DNA of 35,870 bases from Bacteroidales bacterium (GTDB lineage Bacteria; Bacteroidota; Bacteroidia; Bacteroidales; Lentimicrobiaceae): NCBI GenBank assembly GCA_016709025.1, contig JADJEQ010000018.1, forward strand, positions 1-35,870, written 5' to 3'. The stretch's first letter is position 1. Each line of letters starts with the position of its first letter. The position numbers were made by a program, and so were the translations under genes. Positions 10,405 through 20,012 of the stretch are shown one piece after another. A model generated the notes under the pieces. That model searched no databases, was not told where the DNA came from, and saw nothing but the letters and a program-made list of their open reading frames with translations.

Positions 10405-10646
10405 TATTTGCGTCGATTTTTATTACAATAGTCCGTTAATTTTAAGAAACACCTACCGCAGAGGGGGACGCAAAAGCGCAAAGTATTGATAATTATATTT
10501 TACAAATCAAAATAGATGCTTTCAATCAGATGTTTAAAATATTTAACGGAGCATATTATAAAAAGGGGAAGCATAAATGTTTCTTTTTCAGTTGAACCCA
10601 ATAATGGTCAAATCCAGGGAACCCATGGTTATTAAGAATAGGTGAA
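10405..10646. other. Spacer between prfB and a convergent gene
   Basis: A repeat-like word cluster (GAGGGGGACGCAAAAGCGCAAAG) lies at about 10461-10483; it resembles the GACGCAAAG-type intergenic repeats I associate with this phylum. The rest is AT-rich and has no recognisable gene or strong hairpin. Confidence 0.4.
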
Positions 10647-12902
10647 TCACCGACTGTAGACATCTGTTCCATTTTCCCTGATCAGCAGATCATCAATGAA
10701 CAATGGTTCCTTTGCTTCCTTTTTACCAATGGTAACAATGTAAATCCTGTTTTTGGGATTGCTTACCTCAAACACACCCTCAACCAAAGACCAATCGCCG
10801 TTGATGACCTCGCTGTGTTCGGGGAACCAGGTGGTTGATTTCCAGGTGTCTGCCTGTTCATCGTACTCTTCAACGATAAACCTGAACCACATATTCAGTG
10901 CATCCGACAATCCATTGAACATCCATGCGCTGATCTGGTATTTTCCCCGGCTTCAAATCCGGGATTGAACTCAGCCAGTACTTTTTTATCTTTTTAACCG
11001 ACTGATAACCACCTTTCCCCTGAAGGGCCTTGTCCAGACCGAAGGTTTTCAAAATCATTGTAATACAGAAATGAGGAATCCTTTGTCATGTAAAAACCGT
11101 CCCTTTGAATCAAGTGGCTTTCCGACGCTATGAAATTGGCATATATAGCAGGGCACTGCTGCGGAAGAGGTCGGCTTTCCTTAATGAATAAAGAGAAATT
11201 TCATTGCTCTGAAACAACGGCTTGCATTTTCCAAAAACAGCCTCTTCGTATTCGGTGAGTGGATCATTGGTACGGATTACCAGGAAAGGCCGGTCATCGG
11301 GCAGGTCTGATTCGATACCCTTTTGTAAAAATCCGGGGATACCAGTTGAACGATGTTTTTACTTTCCTGTATCGAAGTCCGGGTGAGGTTGGCGCATACC
11401 AGGGGAATCCCGGAGTGAAGGGCAAAAACCATAGAAGCCCTGGCCGACTCTTCACTTCTGGGCCGTGAATAACTTTCGGAACCCTGGTAAAAAAATGGCA
11501 ACGTTACTATGGCCTGGTAATCTTCGGTTTGAATGGTATCCAGGGCTGATCTGAAAGATTCACTGAGGTTTTCCTGTCAAAAAGATTGGGTGACCGGGTA
11601 ATGGTCCAGCCCATTTCGCGGTGATAAGGCAGGGCTTCCGCAATGTTAGCCAATCCGGCAAGCAGGGCAAGACCAATGGCAATATTTCTTCCCTTTCTGC
11701 CGGCACTTTTAGGTTACATTAAACTCAGCACCGTTGCGGTAAATACTGTGATAACGAAGTAAAAGGCCAGGTAAATCTTCCGAGCGCCCGGAACTGTTTT
11801 ATATAGGTATAATCTCCGCGAGTACCGGAAATTGCCTGAATGGCACCGCCATGGCAAAAAGCAGCATCAGGAAGGCGGCCACCAGGGAAATGTTCAGGAT
11901 TCGGGAAGTGAAGAAACGGTCAATGGATGTTTTCCTTCTCCTGAACAGCCTGTAGATCCCCATAAAAATGAAAACAACTACCAGCAGTGTGGTAAAGAGT
12001 CCGACATAGCTCCAGGCCTCCCATTGCTGCCTGATGCCATTGCCGGTCAGTGAATCAAGAACTGTGCGCAGGGGTGGGTGGCTGGGCACAAATACATCGT
12101 CGGCTTCAGCCACATACAGAAAAAACCCGGAGGGATTGTCTGTCCGGTCAGTATGGGAATCGGTTATTTTGATAAAAAGGAAAAACAGGACAACGGGAAT
12201 AACCAGCACAGCCAGCAAGGTAATGGAATGTCGTATATATTTCATTCGCTCTTTGTCTGACAGGAAATGAATGATCAGAATCAAAATCAGGAAAAAAGTA
12301 ACCATGATTCCAAGGTAGGCATGGATGAAAAACCAGAAGGTATTGTTCAGGAAAATCAGGGCGGTGTATAAATATCGTTTTTGATTCTTTAACGATCTGA
12401 TGATCAGTAGCCACGATAAGGGGATGGCAAAGCTGTAAGAGAGCGCCAGATGCCCACCCAACCGGAAAATCTGTGGCGCCAGCAGGGTGATCCCGATGGC
12501 GAAAAGCAGGCTGAACCAGCGGTTAACACCAAGTTCAACCAGCAGAAGGTATATGACAATAAAGGTGAAAAAGACCGAGAAGATCATCACGAAATTGAGA
12601 ATGCCGATACTGTAATTGCTGAAAAACGGAAATATGCCTGCCAGTGATCTGAACATGTTTGCCAGAACCGGGTGGCAATCGGTATACATAAAATGTTCCC
12701 CGTAAGGGTAGTTCATTCCGGTGAAATCAACGCAGGAGCTATCGTGTTGAATATGATAACTGTAAGTGAAATAGTTCTTCAGACCATCACCACTGTTGGC
12801 AAACATGAAGCTGTCAGGGTTTATGATTACTTTTCCATAAAAAGTGAGCGTAATCATAATTCCGATGACAATCAACAGAATAAAGGGCAGTTTTTGTTTC
12901 AT
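10647..12902 (-). CDS. Polytopic membrane protein with large C-terminal soluble domain, GT-C-like, function unknown, frame-shifted
   Basis: The start MKQKLPFILLIVIG at 12902 opens a protein of about 750 residues once frame breaks near 11805, 11580, 11480, 11330 and 10960-11110 are joined. The first 400 residues hold about 10 hydrophobic segments. The first periplasmic loop has NPDSFMFANSGDGLKNYF and NYPYGEHFMYTDCHP, resembling the acidic first loop of GT-C glycosyltransferases and of related uncharacterised Bacteroidota proteins. After the last membrane helix (LAFYFVITVFTATVLSL) a soluble region of about 340 residues follows. It contains YQAIVTLPFFYQGSESYS and a C-terminal beta-rich part ending in IDDLLIRENGTDVYSR, which looks like a carbohydrate-binding-type fold. 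A role in transfer or handling of lipid-linked sugars at the envelope fits the neighbouring glycosyltransferases but is inference. The divergent neighbour at 13215 is also GT-C. Confidence 0.65.
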
Positions 12903-13214
12903 TGCAGATGTTGAATTCAGCCTGTAATATATCCGGAATCGGATATGTGCAAATATAAGCTTGTTTTTACTGCACGGCATTAAGATGAATCAGCCATTTT
13001 TAATGGTAAAACTCCTGCTTTAATATTTTTGCTGAGCTTTTATTTATATGGTATTTTTGTGATGGCTCATTTCCGAAACAGATTATATTTGAACTACCGG
13101 AGCAATCGTTCAACCGGGGGAAGGACCGGATTTATCAACTTTTCATCTGTATACTTTAAATGATTTAATTTTAAGATCTTACATATTATATTACCCGTTA
13201 TTAATTTTTAAAGA
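12903..13214. other. Divergent promoter region between two membrane glycosyltransferase-type genes
   Basis: About 310 AT-rich bases separate the minus-strand membrane protein from the plus-strand GT-C gene. Promoters for both must lie here, but I could not fix a convincing TTG/TAnnTTTG pair for either. No coding signal or strong hairpin was seen. Confidence 0.4.
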
Positions 13215-14714
13215 ATGCAGGCATTGTCCAAAATTAATTCCAACCATGGCTCAACTATTCTGAAAGCCCTGTTGTTTCTCCTGGTAATCTATTGCCCTTT
13301 CTTTCTTCACCTTGGTGATATGCCAATCAGGGTCTGGGACGAAGCCAGACAGGTTGCCAATACCCTCGAAATGGAAAGGAACGGCAATTACCTGGTAACG
13401 CATTTCGAAGGTCAGCCGGAAATGTGGAATACAAAACCTCCACTGTTGATCTGGTTCCAGCTTTTTTTTCTCAAACTCATCGGGAATGAAGAATTAGCTT
13501 TCAGACTTCCTTCTGCAATAGCGGGCTTCCTTACTACACTGACGATAATACTGCTTTTTGCAGGATATTTAAAAAGCTATTGGTTTGGTTTTATTACCGT
13601 GGTGGTGCTGGTAACAGCGAATGGATATATCGGGGATCATGTTGCCAGGACGGCTGATTATGATGCACTGCTAACCTTCTTTATGATTTTTTATGCACTA
13701 TGTTTCTTTTTGTTCCTTGAAACCGGCAGGCTGAAATACCTGCATCTTTTCTTTGCCGGACTGGCATTTTCAATCTTAACCAAAAGCATTCAGGGAATGT
13801 TGTTTATACCGGCATTGGTCATTTATCCGGCGTTTACGGGGAATTTTCTGAAACTCCTGAAGAATAAATGGGTGTATATTGACTTTGCCCTGGTTATATT
13901 GATCGTTATGGGATATTATCTGCTCCGCGAATCGGTAAATCCTGGTTATCTGGAAGCTGTATATATCAACGAGTTGGGTGGGCGGTTTGCAAGGACTATG
14001 GAATACCATAAGCACCCATTTAATTATTATCTGAATCTATTGATTTCAGACCAGTTTGCTATTTGGTTTTTGTTTGTTCCAATGGGATTTTTTGCCGGTC
14101 TTGCTTTCCTAAAAGGGAAAATAAGGAATTTGATATTGTATGTAGCCCTGATCAGTTCGGTATATCTGCTTATTATTTCTTCAGCGGGTACCAAACTGGC
14201 CTGGTATAATGCACCAATCTTTCCACTGCTATCGATTCTCGCAGCTTTCGCGATTTACAGAGTATTTTTACTGACTGTGGAATTTAAAGGAATTGACGGA
14301 GGCTTATTCAAAAAGGCTCTTCCTGTTTTGTTTATGGTCATGGTTCTTTATCCACCTTATCAAATCATAATTGATAAGGTTTACAAACCAAGGGAAGGTT
14401 CAAATGAAATTGATTTTTACAATATGAGTCATCTACTCCAGGATGTTGCAAACCATAAAAGCGAGATTAAGGATTGTTTTATTTGTTACGATGGCTATAG
14501 TGCTCATTTGCAATATTATACTAACAGGTTGAACCAACAGGGCAAGCTTGTTTTCTTAAAGGCCCCCCAATTGCTGGTCGTAGGTGATGTTGTAATTTAT
14601 TCACAGGAGTTTATCCGGAAAAAAATAGAGGAAAAGTTCTTATTTGAAGAAACGGGAAAGTATTATAATGTCAAATTCATTAAAATAAATGGTGTCAGAA
14701 ACAGAAATGATTAA
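13215..14714 (+). CDS. ArnT/PMT-like GT-C glycosyltransferase
   Basis: An intact 499-residue integral membrane protein with about 11-12 hydrophobic segments. The first periplasmic loop contains RVWDEARQVANTLEM (with the acidic DE pair expected to bind the acceptor/metal) and WNTKPPLLIWFQ, the KPP motif of ArnT-like enzymes, followed by GNEELAFRLPSAIAGF. These are hallmarks of family GT83/GT39 enzymes, which move a sugar from a polyprenyl-phosphate donor to lipid A, protein or another envelope acceptor. The short C-terminal soluble tail begins at about residue 400. It overlaps the next gene (a GT2) by 8 bases, so the two are translationally coupled. The likely picture is that GT2 makes the lipid-phosphate sugar and this enzyme uses it. 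Sugar and acceptor are not determinable. Confidence 0.85.
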   Translation: MQALSKINSNHGSTILKALLFLLVIYCPFFLHLGDMPIRVWDEARQVANTLEMERNGNYLVTHFEGQPEMWNTKPPLLIWFQLFFLKLIGNEELAFRLPSAIAGFLTTLTIILLFAGYLKSYWFGFITVVVLVTANGYIGDHVARTADYDALLTFFMIFYALCFFLFLETGRLKYLHLFFAGLAFSILTKSIQGMLFIPALVIYPAFTGNFLKLLKNKWVYIDFALVILIVMGYYLLRESVNPGYLEAVYINELGGRFARTMEYHKHPFNYYLNLLISDQFAIWFLFVPMGFFAGLAFLKGKIRNLILYVALISSVYLLIISSAGTKLAWYNAPIFPLLSILAAFAIYRVFLLTVEFKGIDGGLFKKALPVLFMVMVLYPPYQIIIDKVYKPREGSNEIDFYNMSHLLQDVANHKSEIKDCFICYDGYSAHLQYYTNRLNQQGKLVFLKAPQLLVVGDVVIYSQEFIRKKIEEKFLFEETGKYYNVKFIKINGVRNRND

Positions 14715-15660
14715 CCTGAGTGTGGTTATACCGGTTTTTAATGAAGAAAAAGTTCTTGATGAGCTTGTCGGCAGGCTGAATGAGGCCTGTGAAACGATAA
14801 CCCCCGTTTTTGAGTTGATTTTTGTGAATGATGGAAGTTCAGACGGTACACTTCAAAAGCTCAGGAACTTTGCTGAAACCAATAAACACATAAGATATAT
14901 TAGTTTCAGCCGTAATTTCGGACATCAGAATGCGGTGATGGCCGGTATTATCCGGAGCCGTGGAAATGCTGTGGTCCTCATTGATGGCGACCTTCAGGAC
15001 CCGCCTGAACTCATTCCTGAGTTATATGCGAAATTCCGGGAAGGATTTAAAGTCGTTTATGCGCAGCGCAATCACAGGAAAGGGGAGTCGTTGTTCAAAA
15101 AACTGAGCGCCGGTGTCTTCTACCGGACATTGAAAAAAATCACATCCATTGACATTCCGCTCGATACCGGTGATTTCAGACTCATCTCACGCGAAGTGGT
15201 CAATCACCTGATCAGTATGGATGAATCCAGTAAATTTCTGCGCGGGCAGATTGCCTGGCTGGGTTTCAGGCAGATCAGCGTTGAGTTTGACCGTCAGGAA
15301 CGCAAAGCAGGTAAAACAAAATACACCTTCAGGAAAATGATGCGGTTCGCGATGGACGGTATAACTTCATTCTCAAATTTTCCTCTACAGATTGCCACAT
15401 TTCTCGGTTTTTTGTTCTCTGTCATTGCTTTCTTCATTATTCTTTATGCCCTGTATTCGAAGTTTATTCTGGAAGAGGTAGTTACAGGCTGGACATCCAT
15501 CATGATCAGTTCGATGTTTATCGGTGGAGTACAGTTGCTCTGCATTGGCATCATCGGCGAATACATCAGCCGGATTGCCGTGGATGTTAAAAAGCGCCCA
15601 TCTTTTGTGATCGAGGAAACAAATTGTGATCAGGAGATCAACTCCGGAAATAAGAAATAG
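14707..15660 (+). CDS. Polyprenyl-phosphate glycosyltransferase, GT2 (DPM1/GtrB-like)
   Basis: A 317-residue protein transferring a sugar from a nucleotide donor to polyprenyl phosphate on the cytoplasmic face. The start at ATG 14707 (MINLSVVIPVFNEEK) matches the family N-terminus better than the upstream ATG at 14689. Motifs are VIPVFNEE, FVNDGSSDGT, ISFSRNFGHQNAVMAGI, the catalytic DGDLQDPPE, DTGDFRLISR, and two C-terminal transmembrane helices (about residues 230-250 and 262-290) as in GtrB and ArnC. No frame break. The 8-base overlap with the upstream GT-C gene indicates an operon. The sugar it transfers cannot be told from the sequence. Confidence 0.9.
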   Translation: MINLSVVIPVFNEEKVLDELVGRLNEACETITPVFELIFVNDGSSDGTLQKLRNFAETNKHIRYISFSRNFGHQNAVMAGIIRSRGNAVVLIDGDLQDPPELIPELYAKFREGFKVVYAQRNHRKGESLFKKLSAGVFYRTLKKITSIDIPLDTGDFRLISREVVNHLISMDESSKFLRGQIAWLGFRQISVEFDRQERKAGKTKYTFRKMMRFAMDGITSFSNFPLQIATFLGFLFSVIAFFIILYALYSKFILEEVVTGWTSIMISSMFIGGVQLLCIGIIGEYISRIAVDVKKRPSFVIEETNCDQEINSGNKK

Positions 15661-15807
15661 TCCGCCTGGTTCAATAATGAATACCGGCATTTGGCACTTG
15701 CCATCATAACATCAATTCTATACCTTTACAAATTGGAATGGGTTGTTTTTTTAAACCGGTTTGCATTTATTTAAAAGTTGTTTATCTGCACTTTAATAAT
15801 TCCTGGT

Positions 15808-16152
15808 ATGGTTACAGTTTATCACAATCCGAAATGCCGGAAATCCAGGGCGGGACTGGAGTATGTAAAAATCAGCTACCCCATTGCGGAAGTAAGGGAT
15901 TATATCCGTGAAGGAATAGCACCGGAAGAAATAAAGCAGTTGATTTTGATGATGGGAATCAGGCCAACTGAACTGGTTCGAACGCAGGAAGAGTATTACA
16001 AAGAAAATCTGAAGGATCTTAGTCCGACAGATGAAGAATGGTACAGGATTCTGTCTGAAAATCCCAGGCTGATCCGCAGGCCGATTGTGGTAAACGGCAA
16101 TAAAGCTGTGCTGGCCGATCCACCGGAAAAAGCAGACACAATTCTGCAATGA
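15808..16152 (+). CDS. ArsC-family (thioredoxin-fold) protein, arsenate reductase-like
   Basis: A 114-residue protein of the ArsC/Spx/YffB group. The N-terminus MVTVYHNPKCRKSRAGLEY carries the single catalytic-type cysteine followed by KSR. LIRRPIVVNGNKAVLADPPE near the C-terminus is the cis-proline (RRPIV) region. The start at ATG 15808 is chosen because the frame from 15778 adds ten residues not typical of the family. The Cys is not part of a CxxC, so Spx activity is unlikely. In glutaredoxin-dependent arsenate reductases the same Cys attacks arsenate, but many homologues with no ars operon have unknown roles. No arsenic genes are nearby, so the function remains open. It lies 36 bases upstream of fumC on the same strand. 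Confidence 0.8.
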   Translation: MVTVYHNPKCRKSRAGLEYVKISYPIAEVRDYIREGIAPEEIKQLILMMGIRPTELVRTQEEYYKENLKDLSPTDEEWYRILSENPRLIRRPIVVNGNKAVLADPPEKADTILQ

Positions 16153-16188
16153 TTCACAACAAAGTATTTATAAACAAAGTGATACAAA

Positions 16189-17571
16189 ATGAAAACACGA
16201 ACTGAACACGACACCATGGGAAATGTTGAGGTTCCCGCCGATAAATACTGGGGTGCGCAAACCCAGCGTTCATACGAAAACTTTAAGATCGGGGATGGCA
16301 CCATGCCCAAAGAGATCATCAGTGCATTTGCAATCCTGAAGAAGGCTGCTGCCATCACCAACCGCGACCTTGGGGTACTTTCAGCAGAGAAGGCTGATCT
16401 GATCGGGAAAGTGTGCGATGAAATTCTTGCCGGAAAACTAGATGACCAGTTTCCGCTGGTGGTATGGCAAACGGGTTCGGGTACCCAGTCGAACATGAAC
16501 CTGAACGAAGTCATCTCCAACCGTGCCCATGTGCTGGCCGGCGGTGTGCTGGGCGAAGGCAAAAGTCGGTTCATCCCAACGACGACGTAAATAAATCGCA
16601 GTCATCGAACGATACTTTTCCCACTGCCATGTCGATTGCAGCCTATAAGATGGTGGTTGATGTCACCATTCCCGGGGTGGAAAAACTGCGCGATACCCTG
16701 GCAGTCAAGGCTGAAGCATTTAAAAATATTGTAAAAATCGGTCGCACCCATCTTATGGATGCCACACCACTCACCCTCGGACAGGAGTTTTCAGGTTATG
16801 TATCACAGCTGGAACATGGCATCAGGGCTTTGCGAAATACACTGCCACATCTGGCTGAACTGGCCCTGGGTGGAACAGCGGTAGGCACCGGAATCAATAC
16901 TCCAAAAGGTTATTCGGAATATGTGGCAAAACAGATTGCTGAAATATCGGGCTACCCGTTTGTGACTGCCGGCAATAAGTTTGAATCCCTGGCCGCCCAC
17001 GATGCAATGGTTGAAACCTCCGGAGCCCTGAAAACCCTGGCGGTGAGCCTGATGAAGATCGGAAACGATACCCGCTTACTGGCTTCAGGGGCCCAGATGT
17101 GGAATCGGTGAAATTCATCTTCCGGAAAATGAACCGGGTTCGTCCATTATGCCCGGCAAGGTAAATCCTACGCAAAACGAGGCACTTACTATGGTATGTG
17201 CACAGGTGATCGGTTGCGATGCTGCCATTACAATTGGCGCCATGCAGGGCCATTTCCAGCTGAATGTGTTCAAGCCGGTGATCATTTATAACCTACTGAT
17301 GGCCGCCCGCTTGCTGGGAGATGCCTGTATTTCGTTCAACGACAACTGTGCCATCGGGATCGAAGCCAACGAGCCGTTTATCAAGCGCAATCTGGAGAAT
17401 TCGCTGATGCTGGTAACAGCGCTCAACACCCATATTGGCTACGAGAATGCCGCTAAAATTGCCAAAAAGGCCCATGCCGAAGGCTCTACCCTGCGTGAAG
17501 CCGCCATCGCTCTCGGCCTGCTGACCAGCGAGCAGTTTGACGAATGGGTCGTGCCCTCCAAAATGATATAG
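16189..17571 (+). CDS. fumC: Fumarate hydratase class II, frame-shifted
   Basis: FumC is the iron-free fumarase that hydrates fumarate to malate. The N-terminus MKTRTEHDTMGNVEVP and KYWGAQTQRS is canonical. Other landmarks are VWQTGSGTQSNMNLNEV (about 16465-16515), NKSQSSNDTFPTAMS (about 16590-16635), GRTHLMDATPLTLGQEFSG (about 16740-16797), GGTAVGTGINTP (about 16870-16905), and the superfamily signature GSSIMPGKVNPTQNEAL (about 17138-17190). It ends at TAG 17571 after about 461 residues, the normal length. Two breaks (near 16580 and 17095-17105) are probably base errors. It feeds malate to the mdh and malic enzyme encoded upstream in the window, although not in the same operon. Confidence 0.95.
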
Positions 17572-17574
17572 CGC

Positions 17575-17915
17575 GCCGGGCACAGGGCACAGGGCTCAGA
17601 GCATGGAATTAACCGGGAAATATCCGTCTTCGAAGTGGCTGACAAGGAGACCTGGAGAAATGGGGACAAGGAGAAGACTAACCTGTCAGGTTTTAAAGTT
17701 CTATGGAATTGGAAAATTCAAAATTGGGCTTTGGATAATACATAAATCGGCAGGATTCCCCTTTGTAAATCGTCCCAAACGCTCCCCGCCCCTATTTGGC
17801 ACAGGGCACAGAGCATGGAGCATGGGGCATGGAGCTAACCGGGGGATTTCCGTCTTCGAATTGGCCGACAAGGAGACCAGGAGAAATGGTGACCAGGAGA
17901 AGGCCAACCTTTTGG
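17575..17915. repeat. Imperfect direct repeat of about 110 bp, two copies
   Basis: Copy A (about 17575-17685) and copy B (about 17799-17915) share the same order of words: GGGCACAGGGCACAG, GAGCATGGA, TAACCGGG, TCCGTCTTCGAA, GACAAGGAGACC, GGAGAAATGG and CAAGGAGAAG or CAGGAGAAG. They differ by scattered substitutions. The GGGCACAGGGCACAGGG word appears again at about 18028-18050, with CCTGGTCCCCTTGTC at 17974-17994 in opposite orientation. No gene is supported in this spacer, though a long minus-strand frame crosses it. Confidence 0.7.
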
Positions 17916-18091
17916 ACATAAAGGGCTTTGGAAATCGGAAATTGAATATTGGAATTTTCCCCTTGTCTCCCGCTCCCCTGGTCCCCTTGTCTGATAAATC
18001 GTGGTAGGAAGTTAACCGGAATAGTTCAGGGCACAGGGCACAGGGCAGGGCACCGGGGGCCACAAACCACGAAGTGACGGAATGACAGGTA

Positions 18092-18182
18092 GCCCTGAAA
18101 GGGCGAAACACAATATCCGTGGGTGCAGCGTAGTGGAACCCACGGTTTTGGCAGTGCCCGGAGATCCAAGCCCTGAAGGGGC
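18092..18182. repeat. Palindromic REP-doublet-like element
   Basis: Three stems lie within 91 bases: GCCCTGAAAGGGC at 18092-18104, CCGTGGGT at 18117-18124 pairing with ACCCACGG at 18138-18145, and GCCCTGAAGGGGC at 18170-18182. The two outer hairpins are near copies and flank the inner stem. The layout resembles paired REP elements, which can be moved by RAYT-type transposases; none is encoded in the window. Confidence 0.65.
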
Positions 18183-18202
18183 GTAATAACCAACGTCTTC
18201 CG

Positions 18203-19794
18203 CTAAAAAGGTCCTTCCCTGTCAGCTCATCCGGCGGAATGGTCACCAACCCCTGAAGCCTCCAGACATAATGATACATCACCAGCCGGCCGTTTCGGTA
18301 AACCGGAATGGTGTCGGGCTGTCCGATGCGGGCAAAGTAATCTTTATAATGCCCGTTCGGATCAGAAAAATCATAGCTGGATGAAAAATACCAGGCATCC
18401 ATTCCCTCTTCAAAACCGCCGCGGTACTGCGTTATCCAGGCATATTTGTGGGTGCGCTCCAGTTCAGCGAGGGTCAATAGTTTGATACCAAGTGGCCGGG
18501 CTACATAATAATCGAGGTTTGCGGCCGGAAACCAGCGTTGGGAAAGAACAATGGCATCTTTCCGCATTTGACCAGAAGCAGTGTCCTTTTGGTAGATGGG
18601 CGTGAATCCTTCACGTAATTGTTCCCAACCATATAGATCGAGGGTAATATCCTTGATGCCGATTCTCTTGCCGGTTGTCTTGTCAATTCCTTTGTTCAGG
18701 AACCATCCCTGGTTGATCTGTACCAGGGCAGCGGTAATAACAATTGCTGTAAACAGGAGGGCATAGCGGACCGGTTGTGGCAACATCGCCGCATTCCGGC
18801 CTTTTTGAGTTATATTTCTTAGATATATTGCCGCCAGCGGAATCAGCGTCATATAGGCCGGGCCGGTCCAGTGGGGAAGGGTGCGGCGGAAGAGCGAAAA
18901 ACCCAGAAAGAGCAGGATGACCGGCAGGGCAGTCGTGACCAGCAACCGGAGTTCAGGTTTATTGTCCGGAAAACGGCCCCTGAAGAATGCCAGCAGTCCG
19001 GCAATCACCAGCACAAATACTACGGGATTGTTATAAAAAATCTGGCCACCCAATTCTGATGCAAAAAGGTCAGGCCGGAGCATGTTCTTCACCACTTCCA
19101 CCCGGTCGCTGTGGAAGGTAAAACTCACAAAATTGTAGCGGAAATTCCAGAGGATAACGGGCGAAAACAGCAGCAGTGAAATGATGCCTGCGGCAAAAAT
19201 CTGCCATTTCTTCAGCCAGGTTCTGTCGTAGATCAGAAAATAAAGCCCTGCACCGGTGAAGAGAAAGACTGAAGTATATTTTGATAAAAGTGCGAGACCG
19301 CCCGCCACTCCTGCCCAGAGTAAGATTTTACTGCTGCTTTTATTTTCCGGTCCGGCTTTCACCGCCCTTACAATCAGGTAGAGGGTAACCAGCCAGAAAA
19401 ATGTCTGGGGTGCATCGGGCATCATAAAGGTACCCGCAATAATAAAGCAATAGAAGGATGCCGTATAAAGCAGGGCGGCGTACCATCCGGTAAGTTCATC
19501 GTGGATTTGTTTACCAATCAGATAGATCAGCCAGGTGTTAAGGGTACCCATAACGACTGCGCCGAGCCGGATAAAAACTTCACTTTCGAACAACAGATTC
19601 AGGCTGAAAAGCTGAATAATCCACCCGGTCATGGGAGGATGGTCAAAGTGGCTCAGGTCGGGATAGAGGGCATAATTGATGTAGTAAACCTCGTCGTTGC
19701 CCAGCTCGGTGAATGCAGCAATCAGCACGCGTATGAGAGCGGAAACAGCCAGCAGCAGCCAGAGACGGTTTTTTCGAAGAAAGGCAGGGATCAT
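18203..19794 (-). CDS. ArnT/PMT-like GT-C glycosyltransferase (GT39/GT83, PMT_2)
   Basis: A polytopic membrane protein of about 530 residues. The start MIPAFLRKNRLWLLL at 19794 is preferred to the ATG at 19836, because a TATTTTCG -7-like box lies at 19814-19821, between the two. The first loop carries TELGNDEVYYINYALYPDLS and FDHPPMTGWIIQL, the acidic pair and the HPP motif of the PMT_2 family, followed by VFIRLGAVVMGT. About 11 membrane helices follow, then a soluble C-terminal domain (QRWFPAANLDYYVARPLGIK). The open frame runs on to 17701, but that part only translates repeats. One extra T in the T5 run at 18205-18209 would give a stop at 18203, so I end the gene there. It probably transfers a sugar from a polyprenyl-phosphate donor to an envelope acceptor. 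Confidence 0.85.
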
Positions 19795-19813
19795 CAACAG
19801 GTGAATAGAGCTG

Positions 19814-19821
19814 CGAAAATA
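19814..19821 (-). promoter_or_regulatory. Possible -7 box for the GT39 gene
   Basis: On the minus strand this reads TATTTTCG, one mismatch from TAnnTTTG, 20 bases upstream of the ATG at 19794. It supports that start over the one at 19836. No -33 box was seen. Confidence 0.35.
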
Positions 19822-20012
19822 CGAAAAAAGTGCCATCGGGTGAACGGATGCTTTCGGATGGAATTATAAGAAATCAGGAGAAACCGGGTGAATGAGCTTC
19901 CCGGACACCGGGTAAATATTTTAAGCACCCTAAGTCGCTTTTTAAAAAAGTACAACCGGGGTTGCTCTTCGTCTTCAGCCAGCCTGCATTTGTAAAAGGA
20001 ATTCATTCACTT

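Noticed and set aside
10546..10605. Short open frame beginning MFKIFNGAYYKKGKHK
   Set aside because: About 20 residues with no ribosome site or relatives that I recognise; chance frame in an AT-rich spacer.
11832..12914. Plus-strand open frames inside the 10647-12902 gene
   Set aside because: They are antisense shadows: charged, low-quality protein with no domain, while the minus strand has a continuous hydrophobic protein.
15778..15807. Earlier start for the ArsC-like gene
   Set aside because: The first ten residues (MFICTLIIPG) are not seen in the family, and the ATG at 15808 gives the usual MVTVYHNPKC.
17701..18202. C-terminal extension of the GT39 protein past the homologous region (the 711-residue open frame)
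   Set aside because: After ELTGKDLF the translation follows the palindromic element and direct repeats at 17.6-18.2 kb; one added T in the run at 18205-18209 gives a stop at 18203, so the extension is judged read-through from a base error.
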